From positions 19,635,439-19,699,438 of the forward strand of contig OZ022589.1 in NCBI GenBank assembly GCA_963669155.1: a stretch of DNA of 64,000 bases. The letters are read 5' to 3'. Position numbers and translations under genes: made by a program. The notes beneath the pieces were generated by a model, which worked only from the letters and a program-made list of their open reading frames with translations, was not told the origin of the DNA and ran no database searches. Below, piece by piece: positions 24,141-36,887 of this stretch (its first letter is position 1; each line of letters starts with the position of its first letter). Origin of the DNA: Arbacia lixula. Its lineage: Eukaryota; Echinodermata; Echinoidea; Arbacioida; Arbaciidae.

Positions 24141-24588
24141 TAAAGGGATAGATTCATTTGAAAATAAGTTGGTTTCAATAAAAGTAGAAACATGAAAGAA
24201 ACATGTTAGTAAAGGTTTGACGAAAAGTCGTCAAAGGATGAGAAATCTATGATCTTTTGCAATTTCAATTTTGTGAAGTCACGTGCTCTCCCATATGTTG
24301 TGTACAGAATAATTCCATAACTTGCTATTTGTCTGTTTTTGACAACAATGATTTTTTATACAGGTCTGTGTGCAAAAATGTATTTCTAATGGTGCATCAA
24401 AGGAACAGGAAAAAGGGTGCTTATCTTTTTGAGAAAATGCATATTTTCGAAAAAATTGTGCACAACATTATGAGAAAGATCATAACATTCTTATCCTTTA
24501 ACGGATTTCCAGCAAACCTTTACTAATATGTTTCTTTCATCCGTCTACTTTTAAACCAACTTTATTTCAGGGTGAACTATCAGTTTAA
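24141..24588. mobile_element. TTAA-flanked MITE, family D, copy 1
   Basis: TTAA followed by AGGGATAGATTCATTT at the left and CAGGGTGAACTATCAGTTTAA at the right. It shares AAACATGAAAGAAACAT, CGTCAAAGGAT and CTCTCCCATATGTTGTGTAC blocks with copies at 27897 and 49240. TTAA target sites suggest piggyBac-type mobilisation (inference). Confidence 0.6.
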
Positions 24589-24869
24589 TTGTGAAACAAT
24601 AAGGGAAGAAGGGGGAGACGTAGTTCAGATACTGGCCGTATCCCGTATTTTATCGTCCGCCTCTTCTCCCACACACATAACGCCACTGATTCACGCACAC
24701 CGCGCCAGACCACTGATTGCGCGACTCCACGAATCTGGTGAAATTTTTGTGTATGTGATGCGCCACCAACGTTCGTTGTCGGCGGATTCCAGGGGGAGAC
24801 GCAGCGTGTAGCATAAATAGGATAGAGACGGTGTGTGTGAACTATTGGGTGTTACAAAACAACTTTTGA

Positions 24870-25410
24870 CACTTGAAAAATAATTAAAAATCAGTATCAC
24901 CTCAAATCAAGCTGAAATTGACACATCATAAAGTCAAGGGCCATCAATCATTTAGAGAAAGGTTTCATGACATTTCATTGATTAACTTTCTTGCAATAAT
25001 CCTTTGGAATATTTGATGAGATATTCACTTTTGGACAAATTTTGACCTAAAAATCTGTTTGGATGAGATTATTAATTCACAACACACACCTGTTAATCCA
25101 CTAACAACTGCCATCACAGTTTCATTAATAATGCATGATGCTTCTGGCAGTAAAGATGTTGCGGGTTGGCATGTGTGATGCACAATGATTATTGTAGTGT
25201 TCTGAATTAATCATCTGATACATGTACACACACATTTTCAGACCCAAATTTGTCTAAAAAGTGAATATTTCATTAAATATTCCAAGGATTATTACAAGAA
25301 AAGTAATAGATGTAATGTCACAGAACCTATTTTACGACATCCCGCGACTTTATGAAGTATAAATTGCAGCTTGATTTGAATTGAAACTGATTTTTAATTG
25401 TTTCACAAAA
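24870..25410. repeat. Long inverted repeat enclosing a dispersed repeat
   Basis: The left arm from AATTAAAAATCAGTATCACC to about 25060 is mirrored by the right arm ending TTGAAACTGATTTTTAATT. The centre holds the dispersed ~150-bp repeat (25088-25222). A second, more decayed copy with the same arms spans about 27430-27780. Confidence 0.55.
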
Positions 25411-27896
25411 GTGTCAGAATATATTTTTACACATAGTATTTACAAAATAGTGAACCTTTATTACCGACTGGAATACGACGTCAATTGTGTGTCTCTCTCT
25501 CTTACCTAGTGAATCCACTAGCAACATCCTTCACAGTCTGTGTCATTTATAATAAATGTTGTTTCTGATGGAATAGACCTTGTGAGATGCACAAAGACAC
25601 AATCAAAGACATTGTCGTGTTCTGAATTTATCATTTAATACACACAACGTAGCATTTTCGTTATGTATGTACATTTTATGCACGTCATTCGAACAATACG
25701 TTTCTAATGATAACCCCAAAGCTTGTCCCAGGTTAGTCGAGAAGCAAAAACTACATTCAGGGTTTATTCCATCAATTGAAAATGGATCATTGGATGAAGT
25801 GAATGTCATAATTCGTTACTTCGCAATGCAGGGAGGGAGAAAGGTGTGAACATAATTTTATGAAAATACCTTCATGCTCCTTTTTTTCTTTTTCCAAAAG
25901 AGAAAATCAAAAATAATATTTAAAGGATTCTATATTACACTATTCATTAATATTTTTTTTTACTTTATGATGTTTAGCTTTGAGCTTGATTCGAGTTGCT
26001 ACTTTTAAAATTTTTGTTTCAAAAGTAACAGTCCTTTTTTCAGCAGTATTCAGATTTAGGTTGCGATTAGTTAAAACGTAGTAGTTGAGATTGTATTTTA
26101 ATTTAAATAAGAATTTATCACAAATATCATTATAAATAATTTCTTATCAGCAATGATTGTAGACATTATATATATATACATATATATATGACGTATATCA
26201 GACAATATAAAGAGCAACTACATAATGCAATCAAGTCATCTCTACAAGATAAACATAAAATCACAAACAGTATCAAATTTATTTTTAAAATACAAATGAA
26301 TATTACAATGATTATATCATAATTTGCATACTGATTTGCACTTAGCAATTTTACATGCTGGATAAGTTAATCTTATTATATAAACTTATAACATCACATC
26401 ATACTTTGGAAATAATGAATGACAACTATTCTCTGATAAGATCATTCCTCGTAAGCTATTTCTTTTTACACGACGTACGATTTCTTTATTCTTTATGCTC
26501 ATTTAAAAAAAATAATTGGCTTCCTTCAGACTGGACACTTACTATTTGCATAATTTAACTCTCTTAAAGATTTTTTTTTCAGTTTTGAATTTTCATAACT
26601 GATCATATATGTGTTTATTAATTAATCTCCCATCTATCCGATATTACAATCAGTTTGCTGTCTGCTGTTTCTTCAGGCGGTCTGTCCGCTGATGCATATT
26701 GCTTAATCTATGAACTTTATTTGTTTTGCATGTACTGATATAAACCAAACCATAATGTATGACTCTCTGGCTAGCAAAATATAGGCTAACTACAGTCACG
26801 TCAACAATAGTCCAATCTCTGTCAAGCTAGATACGCGCTCAACACTAACAATGGCATATCGTAATCAAATTCCAACGGAATGCATGATAATCATTATCTG
26901 TTGCCATGCCAATCGCCTCCGCCATATAAACACTCATTTTCATCCCGTCTGCCCTTTTAGTCCAACGACCTCGTCACGCGGTGTGACTCCCGTGCAATGA
27001 GCCGGCCGTTAGCCGTGCAGGCGTAACATGCATTCCGCCTGAGCGAATGCAATCATGATAATTTAAACATTCCCCCATACATGGAGAAAGTGAAGTTTTT
27101 GTTGTATTTTCCTTTGTAGTATCAGAACTCGTATGCACCGGTATGACGCATCGTATGGCGCAAATGATTATTACACCGTAGAGTTTTCCTCATGTCGTGT
27201 GCTGGTAGTATGAGTACAATTCATGTAACTTCTCTGTTTGTGATGTGTATACATAAACATGTGACACGCAACGACTTAATAACAAATACATGGTACCGTA
27301 CGCTAAATAAAGGATTCAAAATCGCATTTCAGGTTCTCTCTTTGAGGAGTGCGATTAAGGCGCGCTTGCCCCTATATCATTATACTACTAGGTGTCTCGA
27401 AAGACGCTGATATTTACACACCATCGAGCCAAATTACGTCATTTTTTAGAGTAAGGTTTCACAATATTTCACCAATCATTATTCTTGTAATAGTCCTATG
27501 GATGTTAAATGAGATTTTCACTTTCGGACAAATTTGACTCTTGTGTGCACCAGATAATTAATTGAGAGCATAACCATGACAACAATGACAACTGTGCTTC
27601 TCATCTGTGAAACCGCTAGCCACCTTCATTTATAATTCATGAAGTTTCTGGCAGAAACAATTTTGTTGATTGAGTTGATTGAGTTACTTTTTATTGTACA
27701 CAATATTGTGTGCTGATTTAATTATCTGATACCCATAAATTTAGAGGTCCACAAGAGTATGATTGATAAAATGCTACGAATCCTCCTTCTTGATTTTTTG
27801 TTTACATCCTCTGAATTTATCATTTGACATTTTTCCCAAAAATGTTATGTTTTTCTTACAACTAGTAGGTTAATTGACACAGGGCAGGATGAAATG
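25411..27896. other. AT-rich gene-free interval
   Basis: Contains dispersed-repeat copies at 25508-25640 and 27600-27735 and a short TA tract near 26170. No exon or transposase recognised. Confidence 0.5.
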
Positions 27897-28265
27897 TTAA
27901 AGGGATAGTTCACCCTGGAGATTAGTTGTTTTCAATAAAAGCAGAAGCATGAAAGAAACATATTAGTGAAGGTTACACGAAAATCCGTCAAAGGATAAAG
28001 ATAGTTATGATTTTTTGAAATTTCAATTTTGTGACGTCACATGCGAGGTACTCTCCCATATTTTGTGTACAGTTTAAGTACAGTATGTATGTGTGTTCAC
28101 AACATATAGAAGAGCACTTCGAACATGATCATAAACTCCAAACTTTGAAAGATCATAACTGTGTTATCCTCTGAGGGATTTTCATCAAGCCTTGACTAAT
28201 GTGTTTCTTTCTTTTATCTATATTTCTTGTGACACAATTAATTTCAGGGTGAACTATCCCTTTAA
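27897..28265. mobile_element. TTAA-flanked MITE, family D, copy 2
   Basis: TTAAAGGGATAGTTCACCCT at the left and AGGGTGAACTATCCCTTTAA at the right form a perfect 20-bp inverted pair that includes the TTAA target site. About 360 bp, non-coding; the best-preserved copy. Confidence 0.8.
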
Positions 28266-28340
28266 CTGCAATAAGGGGAATAACAACAACATGCACACGA
28301 AAATGTATCCGCCAGTGGATCTTCCTTCTCTCTTAATTCT

Positions 28341-28500
28341 GGGCCCCGTTGCATAAAACTTACCACTGATGTTTACTCTGTCACCAATAATAACTCCCAT
28401 GGAAACGTGGCTCAACAGCCATTCAAATTCAAGGATTCTAAAGAAGTTGCCATTGGTAGCAAAGTTACCATCAATGGTAAGGTTTGTGCAACAGGGGCCC
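28341..28500 (-). mobile_element. Family A MITE near the 3' end of the lectin gene
   Basis: GGGCCCCGTTGCATAAAACT...GTTTGTGCAACAGGGGCCC. It ends 100 bp from the lectin-gene stop codon, so it may lie in the 3' UTR. Confidence 0.7.
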
Positions 28501-28599
28501 TGGTATGTCTTCAGACGTGGCCTTCTCCTGTGAGGATGGCTTTAAGCATTCTCATGTGGTTCTTCAATTATCACTCGATCTTCCTGCTCATTATTGTGG

Positions 28600-31500
28600 C
28601 TAGATGTCATGGCGTTTGAATCTGTGACCAGAGGCGTTTCCCTGGCGGATGGCGTCACTCAGTTCGCAGACCCGGTTGCGAATGTTGAAGGAGCGGCATC
28701 TGGGATCGCGTGAGCAGTGCCTGGCGCAGCCGACGACGTTTCGCACCATCACGGAGCGTATGACGTGATCGCCGAAGCAGCAGACCTCTCCGGCCTGATC
28801 GTGGGAGTCGTCTGGAGCCAGTGTGAACGTGCGTGTCGTGAATCGCGTCCGGATGGTGCGTTCCCCTTGCGCTGCTGTACTGCAAGGGGCGCTGGTCGTT
28901 GAGGTAGGTGAGCTAGCGGTGGCCATTTGTCTAGTGGCAGAAGTTGGCGATTGATTGGTGGTAACTTGACTAGCTGACTGACTAGTAGCAGTAGGTGGTG
29001 GTTGATTGGTAAGCATTTGACTAGCTGACTGACTAGTGGCATTAGTAGTTGACTGCTGAGTGGTGGTCACTGGACTCGCTGACTGACTAGTGGCATTAGT
29101 TGGCGGTTGATTGGTGGTAACTAATTGACTAGTTGAGTGACTTGTGGCATTAATAGTTGACTGCTGAGTGGTGGTCACTTGACTAGGTGACTGACTAGTG
29201 GCAGTAGTTGACTGCTGAATGGAAGTCACTTGACTAGGTGACTGACTGGTGGCAGTAGTTGACTGCTGAGTGGAAGTCACTTGACTAACTGACTGACTAG
29301 TGGCAGTAGTTGGCGGTTGATTGGTGGTAACTAATTGACTAGTTGACTGACTAGTGTCATTAGTAGTTGACTGCTGAGTGGTGGTCACTTGACTAACTGG
29401 TTGACTAGTGGCAGTGGTCGGCGGTTGATTGGTGGTCGCTTGACTAGCTGACTGACTAGTGGCACTAGTAGTTGACTGCTGAGTGGTGGTCACTTGACTA
29501 ACTGTCTGACTAGCAGCAGTAGTTGGCGGTTCATTGGTAGTCACTTGACTGGCTGACTGAGTAGTTGTCGCTATTGGCTGGGATGACATATCTAAATATA
29601 TAAAATAAAGATTTAAAGGGATTAACGAGAATATAGACGTTCACAAGACAAGGAAAATAACTAAATCACTAATCACAAAAAATGTGATGGGTAGAACTCC
29701 AGAGAGAGCAAGGTTAAAAGACAAGGAGAGAAGTAAAACAAGGAAAGAGAAAGGGGAAGGGGGTAGAAAGAGTTTGAGGGGGTAATGATTATGATGGTGA
29801 TCTCAGTTAAGATACTGAGAAGGAAGAATAGCAAGAGACAGTGGAGAAATAAGAAAACCGGGGTAGTTGTGCTTATCATAATATATGTTGAAGAGAGAGA
29901 GGGCAGCAGTCATTGTGGTGGTTGTTACACTTCATTACCCTTTGAATGCCAGTCCAAACAGTGCATTATAGAGATCGTGCGTACTATACTACAAATAAGA
30001 TTAAACTTCCATTTTGTCATAAAGCAAATCAGAAACCTTTACGCATGAACTCTTTCTCTGCCAGATGAAGATGTAAATGAAAACACTCTCCAAACAAACA
30101 ACACATAAAAATATATAAAAACTTACATTGAACTGTGTAGCCTAACTGAAATTCATGAAATTGCCTAAACTTTGACGCAATCTCGACTCTTTTATGACTC
30201 TAAGTTAACCCTAAATCTTAAGAATTAGCTTGTGCTTGTAGAGAAAATGAAAATTAGACGAAACACGAGTAAACCAAATGGCAACAAAATATTATGGTAG
30301 GATAAGGAAGAAGAAGAAGAAGTAGATGACGAGGAAGGTTACTAATTGGGTAGCGGAGGGAAAAGAAACGATTAGAGGAATCGCACAAAAGAAGAGGACT
30401 ACCGTGTAGGTGCAGAAGAAGATGGAAAAGAAAAGGATGAAGAAGTTGGTGTGGGTAGGAATGACGAGAAGGAGGAAGACGGGAGGAGACACAGGAGGAA
30501 TAGAAGAAGAAGGGGAGGGAAGAGGAGAAAAGAGAAATAACTGACAATGATGGTGGTGAATATAACGATACGAGCAAAAACGGCATCGCGAGGCTATCTT
30601 TCTTACCTTCACAGAGCGCATTCCGAGGAGTAGGCCTACACGAGTCATCCATCAGTCCAAGCCCTGCGACGTGGACCACACAGTTCTGCGAAGTAGCCCC
30701 AAGATGCACACTGGTCGGTTCTCCAGAGGCCCACCAGTCTGCGGTAGAATACAAATAGAGAGTGCTCTAAAATAAAGGTATGGTGCGGGCGCCTCAAACT
30801 GCCCCTTTACTTTCTGTAAAATATATTCATACAAACAAAACCCCAAAACACTGAAATGACACACACATATCAACAAAACCATGCTCTTTGAAGAACTATT
30901 TTTGGATTGAAGATTAGCGAGGAACAATTTTGGATGAATTACGCTTCTTCAAAGAGCATGAATTTTTTATATGTGAGTAAATTTTTTTTGTTTTTCTTGT
31001 TCATCTTTCACCTGCATTAATATTTTATCAATCTATTATACTGAAGGGGTGAAAAGGATATCAAAATAATGGATCCTTGTTAGATTTTTTTTAATATGAA
31101 GTTGACTATGACACCATACACATAAACAAACAAATCTGGCTTCGTGATATTATTAAAATTCGGTTGAATTAATTAACAATGACCAATTACCAAGTATCGT
31201 TGCTATAGCATGTGCATATGAAAGGTCTATGGTCACATGTGTATTACAAAAATAAATTAATGTTCACTGTTTTTTTGACCAATACCTTGGATCAATGCGT
31301 TTTTACTGTACCACTTTACTTAATATTCTATGGTTATCATTCTATCAGTGGTTACTGATGGAAAACAATTGAAAGCAAATTTCAGCATAATATGCTGTAT
31401 TTGTTAAATATAAGTATATTACTTATTTGTGATTTCTCTTCATCTCAACGTTTATTTTTTCCTCTTGAATGAAATAAATATACCAGAATTTTTATGCTAT

Positions 31501-32019
31501 CTGAATATGAATATTACATTGGGTTGTCATTAACATCTTAAATATACAATTGGCATTTTTAAAAACTTTATGATATGGTTCTGCCATTATTACATTTTGA
31601 TGGTCATGTCCACTTTATCGTAGAATTGCCCAAAGTTTCTAGATTCGTATTTTCCTTTACCTGAAAAGCTATTCTAATCACGTTAAGACATTTCAGTGCA
31701 TTACCTTAGGTTTGATTACATGTACATGATTGTGAAATGAAATGAACTTCAATTCAATTACCAGCGGAGGTGTCCAGTTGAGTCCCATCTTCGCACAAGA
31801 ACACCCCCTCGGTCTCAAAGTCCCTACATGCGACCCAGAGATCGAACTCCACGTAGCTGGACGCAGACACGGCTTGGAATTCGGCGTCGTTGTTCGGGAC
31901 GTACAGTACGGCTCCAATTGCCTGGCAAGCATCGATCGCATCAATTAAACTGTACGTTATCTCCAGTTGTTTGTAACGCCTTCCGCCTATGGTCTCCCAA
32001 CCGTCACCGTCCACGCATC
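28600..32019 (-). CDS. C-type lectin domain + mucin-like repeat + PAN/apple-like protein (5' end missing)
   Basis: Three minus-strand exons join in phase 1: 31762-32019, 30607-30738, 28600-29591. The first two encode a C-type lectin domain: GDGWETIGGRRYKQLE, DACQAIGAVLYVPNNDAEF, LWVACRD, then WWASGEPT, NCVVH, DDSC and ALCE, which correspond to the W-x-G-EP, NCV and C-terminal Cys pattern of the fold. The sugar-site EPN is EPT and WND is MDD, so calcium-dependent sugar binding is uncertain. Exon 3 gives ~230 residues of Thr/Ser/Gln/Pro repeats (TTNQPPTTATSQSVSQVTTT style), likely O-glycosylated, then a Cys-rich end (CCFGDHVIRS...CARHCSRDPRCRSF...CELS) resembling a PAN/apple domain. Stop is TAG at 28602. 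The signal-peptide exon was not identified. Probably a secreted or mucus/immune-type lectin (inference). Confidence 0.8.
28945..29560 (-). repeat. Coding tandem repeat (Thr/Ser/Gln/Pro)
   Basis: Imperfect repeats with alternating CAACAGTCAACTA-type and AACCAACCGCCAA-type blocks encode the mucin-like region of the lectin gene. Units vary in length by whole codons, so the frame is kept. Confidence 0.75.
30880..30960. repeat. Fragment of the 1690/2073 repeat family with short inverted ends
   Basis: ATGCTCTTTGAAGAACTATT...GCTTCTTCAAAGAGCAT: one end of the repeat followed by its inverted tip. Confidence 0.45.
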
Positions 32020-32943
32020 CTACAATGGAATACAGGTTGTTATCCATTAACATTTGCAACATAATATTAACCCTTAATGTGCTACTTGTGGATTACTTCA
32101 CTCTTAAAACACACAAATCCCATAGAGCAGCATTTTGTCTGGCTCACAAAGGGTTAATCTAAGCACTGAGAACCAGAAGAAACAATGGTAATATAATTAT
32201 GCTCACTTCTAGTAGAATGGTGACGTTAAAATGACAACAGGTGTGGCTTAATGTGAATTGTTTAATGCCTTCTTCTTCTAGCGTTGTCACACCACTCCTG
32301 CCCAGTGTTAAGCCCAGGATCCCCCTCCAAGTCTTCAAGGGTGCATGGCTCTGGCAGAGGGGGGGGGGGGGGGGGGGGGGGCAGACCAGCAAGTGGTCCA
32401 TTGACTGTTCAGCCCCGCAGTCACGTGTTGTTTCGTTATTATATCCATTTCTGCACTAGGACTTTGCAGCGTTCGGTCTCTGTCATTTGACGGTTAAGAC
32501 ATGACTAGGGCCCCGTAACGTCTTATCTGCTAAATAAGCAGAACAGATCCCAAGACTTGTGAATTTGCATTTAAATCAAATTAGAATGCATAATGTGAAA
32601 ATCAAATTGAAATAGAAAAATTATTAGGTGATTCCTAAATGCATACAATATAGAATAATGAATACATTCCAATCAAAATCATTTGAGATGGGTAGATGTG
32701 GTCCATTGAAGAGGTAAGAGGATAACCATCAATCAGTCAATCATGTTAATACATGGATGTGAGTATGAAATGTTATTAGAATGATATGTGAGAAAATGAT
32801 TCAGTGTCACAAAGAGTAATGATTGGTCGTATCAGAACGAAATTGCAATGTGAATCGATTGTAATCAACTTGTAATGGATATCAGTCGACAAAATACTTT
32901 GGCAAGGAAACGGTGATTAAAGGTGAAGATGTTGCTATTTTAC

Positions 32944-32979
32944 GAGTGTGTGTGTGTTTGTGCTTGTTGTGTGTATATT

Positions 32980-33022
<43 letters not shown>

Positions 33023-33131
33023 GTGTGTGTGTGTGTGTGTGGGGGGGGGGTGTCTATGTGTGTCTGTCTGGATGACTGTGGGTGTATGTGTGTTTGTGTG
33101 TGAGTATGGATGTGAGTGTGTACTGGTGTGT

Positions 33132-33208
<77 letters not shown>
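32944..33208. repeat. GT-rich microsatellite
   Basis: GT dinucleotide arrays with interruptions; the cleanest part is 33137-33207. Confidence 0.95.
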
Positions 33209-33209
<1 letters not shown>

Positions 33210-34885
33210 GGGGTGGGGGTCGTGGGGGATGAACTTTGTGTGGGGGTGGATTTAAATGTTCGGGGGGGAGGGTATCAGAAAAGATTGCATTATTATGTAT
33301 TATGGAATTGCTTTATTATCCTTACTATTATTATCTATTATTGTTATCATTATTATTTTAGTTAGGAGGATTATAATTCATAAGTTGTGTTTATATACAA
33401 GTGGTATGTCATGCTTTCTTGTGTTTATCAAATCAATAGAAATATTACGTTCATGTATTTGTAATTCTATGTCATAAAGTGAAATTGTTTGTTTCATTAT
33501 GTGAATGAAATTTAAAAAGAAAACGTGATTGTGCGCAAACGCGTCATTGGACATGCCAGAGTGTATACGGGGAGTAAGGGGAGATGGGAGGTCTGGTTTT
33601 TTTTTTTTTGCTTTTCAAATGTACTTCATTCGAAATAAAGGTCGTGTTGTGACCTGATTATCTTTTCTTCCTCCTCCCCTTGCCCTTTGTTAGTGCAATC
33701 ATCGCATCATGTGATGCATTCTCAGATATGCGCCCTAAGGTCAATATGAGGAGTGACAATCAACCCCGTGATGATAATGCAGTATCCTATCCTTTTCATC
33801 AATCCTGATCTGCTCTAATTCCGTGGCCCCATTAACTAATTAAAATTCTACAATGAAAACACTTGTAAGCCTGCTCTCCCATTAAAGTGATGTTTCGACT
33901 GTCGACCTTTCAAATATTACTGTAACACCGTGAACAAACATGCGAGATGAACCAAACATTTCTCACTAATCTATAACCACGCTCACTCAGCTTTGAAATC
34001 TAGCTTACAAAGCTGTCGCCATTTGAAATGAATCATGGATGATAGTAATGTTGATGATAATGAAATGATCAAAATATTGATAATGGTAACATTAATGATA
34101 TTGATAATCAATTGCAATGCTTTTTTCTTTTAAGTGGGGAGCTTTTTGGGGAAAAAGACGCAAATATTACCTACCATATCAGGCAGTACTCGCCTATCTA
34201 AAAGATCCGTAACCCGCCTCCATCTCCCCCCAACAACATCCCCCCCCCAAAAAAAAAAGAGAGAGAGAGAGAGAAAAAATCTAAATCGCTCTCTTCTAAA
34301 ACCAAGAAAAATTGTGGTATGGAGGGGGAGGGGTGCGTTAGCGCCATCTGCACCCCCCCCCCCCCCCTCCGCACCACTGTTTAGCCATTTTATACAAACA
34401 TACAGTGCGAGCGACTGGACATGAAATCTAGTTCAGCGTATGATCTACCACTACATGCAATCCGCGGGTATTTTGGATCGCAGCTAGTGTGCGACACTGC
34501 AACCATACATGTACACGCAGCTCGATCATCATTATATCATCACATCACGTCATATCAGATCAGCAGAATTCAGGCAATTGATTTATCTTCTTCCCTTTCC
34601 AAAAAAAAGTTCCACGTCTCCTAATTGGATTCATAATCCAGCAGCCCTACAATCCACATTTTTTTTCGTTTTACTCTCGACTATTCCTCTTCAGTGTTCC
34701 TCATGTATTTTTTCCCCTCGATCTGCCCTCAAACCATTGTGACCAGTGAAATAAATCAAATTATGCCAGGGGAGCAGCGAAATTATGCTAAATGCCCCAA
34801 AATTATGCCGAACCCTTTTTGGACCCTTGAAATAATGCTTAATATTTGGACAAAAAATTAAACCTTTTGGACCCTTACGTTACGT

Positions 34886-35320
34886 AACACACGCGCGCGC
34901 ACGTCTACGCACGCTCACACACACACATACACGCACATACACACACACACACACATACACACATACACACACGTAAACATACACCCATTTATTTTCCGTC
35001 CAAATGTCTAGTTTCGTAGGATTCTTGGCTGATAATTTTAAAAGAAAGGTGGAAAGCATTGACGTAGTGTGAATGGTCTTTCTGCTCGGCAGTCTTCTAC
35101 TCCCTTCCTCTTTTTTCAAGATTTCTATTAATACACAGACACAGACACACACAATTACCAAAAGGTAGCCCTTTGCAGGTGTATCCTTTCCTTCCTCCTT
35201 TATGAATATCATATAGACACACACAGGCACAGACACACGTACACACACAAACGCATCTCTCGATCCCTTCGTCGTTTCTTAGTTTCCCTCTTAGACACAT
35301 AGGCCTAAACACACACAACA
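34886..35320. repeat. CA-rich microsatellite and linked dispersed repeat
   Basis: Several CA patches separated by a unique block (GTCCAAATGTCTAGTTTCGT, AAAAGAAAGGTGG) that matches the segment beside the CA tract at 3530-3720. The CA tract and the block therefore travel together as one repeat. Confidence 0.6.
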
Positions 35321-35978
35321 TATCATGGTGCATCCACTGTTTTATTTGTCTGTTCCCGTTCAGTTTGCATAAATATTTACCGCTTATGTTATATCTGGCA
35401 TTTAGAGAAATCAATAAAAAAATTATAGAAAATAATGAAAATTATTACACTATATATTTAATGTAGTTAATAAAACAATAGAATTGATAATGTAGTCAGG
35501 ACAACATATGTATAAGGTGTCATTTTCATTCAGTTTAATTCGTTTCAAGAGTTATAATATGAACAACAATTTACAATAATATCATGATTATGCAAATTGC
35601 AAGTCTGAATTCCACAACTTGTATGATGAAACAGATACATTATCATGATACAAAAAAAATCAGAAGAAATAAGCTATAGAATAATACCTAACATATTAGC
35701 TTAAAATAAATCATAAAGCACACGTTTATCACAAGCAGATAAACATAAGGTTAAGGCACTGAATAATAGGCATTATCTTAGGCACATCTTGTCATGATAA
35801 TAAAGTGAACGGTAACATGGTGGTACGACAAATAATTATGATTTTAAATGCATTCATAGAAATCGGATGGAAATAGAACTTACAGACATGTTCTTGCTTG
35901 CCAATCCTGATATCCCGAATAGATGTATGTATATTTAAAAGAAACTTCACAACTACCTACCATGCGCCCCGCCCCGCC

Positions 35979-35986
35979 CCCCCCCC

Positions 35987-36035
<49 letters not shown>

Positions 36036-36120
36036 TTCTTCTCTCTCTTTCTCTAATTCTCTCTCTCTTATTCTCTCTCTTTTATTCTCCCCCCTCTACT
36101 CTTTTTTGTTTTGTTTTACT
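35979..36120. repeat. CT-rich microsatellite
   Basis: C-run followed by (CT)n with TTCT interruptions. Confidence 0.9.
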
Positions 36121-36481
36121 AAAGCAACTTTCTACTCCCCACATCTCTCCTTCCCTCTCTCTCTCCCATTTGACGCGTTTAGTTCATTTTCATTATCTCA
36201 GTCAATCGGCAGCGCTCGCTCGCTCTATAGAAATCGTGAGCGTTTTATTTTTCGTCTCGCGAAATCTCACGCGCAGATTTTGCTGCACGTAGATTATGAA
36301 GGAATTTGACATGCTCGCGAGATCTTTTGCTGGGGTCTTCTGTAAGCATACTGATCAGGATTTTTTAGACAGGGATTGAGATTATATGTTTCTTAATAAA
36401 TATTTTTAGTTTTTTTCGAAATCCGCAAAGGAGTTTTTATGTTATTTGCCTTCAAAAACAGGCCTCAATTTTTTTTTGAAA

Positions 36482-36886
36482 TATGTAAGCTCTCAGACCT
36501 TGCTGGATGCTGACCCTTCTATGGATTGTACGGCAACGACAGTTACGGCTCTAAAAAGCCAATACTTCAGCGGAGATTCTGATTCCAATATTGTTTGGGC
36601 TCAAAAATAAAACATTTGAGCTATTCGTCTTCAAAGTGACGCGAGATTTCAGAAATCGTACGGACTTCGCAACCGATATATACGTAAGCTCCCAGACTTT
36701 GCTGGATCCTGACCCTTCTACAAATTGAACGGCAATACCAGTTACAGCTTTGGAAAGCTGGTACTCCAGCGGAGAATTTGATTCCAGTTTTGTTTGGGCT
36801 CAAAAATAAAACATTTGAGTTATTCGTCTTCAAAGTGACGCGAATTTTCAGAAATCATACGGACTTTGCAACCGATATTCGTCCGC
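36482..36886. repeat. Two ~200-bp direct repeats
   Basis: Units 36482-36679 and 36680-36886 share GTAAGCTC, TTGCTGGAT, CTGACCCTTCTA, GTTTGGGCTCAAAAATAAAA and TTCGTCTTCAAAGTGACGCG. They abut the left arm of the large inverted repeat and share with it the CTGGATCCTGACCCTTCT motif. Confidence 0.7.
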
Positions 36887-36887
36887 A

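Larger units (their letters stand above)
32020..36480. other. Gene-free, microsatellite-rich interval
   Basis: Contains GT-rich (32944-33208), CA-rich (34886-35320) and CT-rich (35979-36120) tracts, G-runs near 32360 and C-runs near 34350, and the dispersed block near 35030. The missing first exon of the lectin gene may lie here or further right, but no candidate with the right phase was found. Confidence 0.5.

Noticed and set aside
35880-35905. A 23-bp mini-exon before a GTAAGT donor on the minus strand
   Set aside because: Length and phase do not bridge the candidate signal exon and the lectin exon; probably chance.
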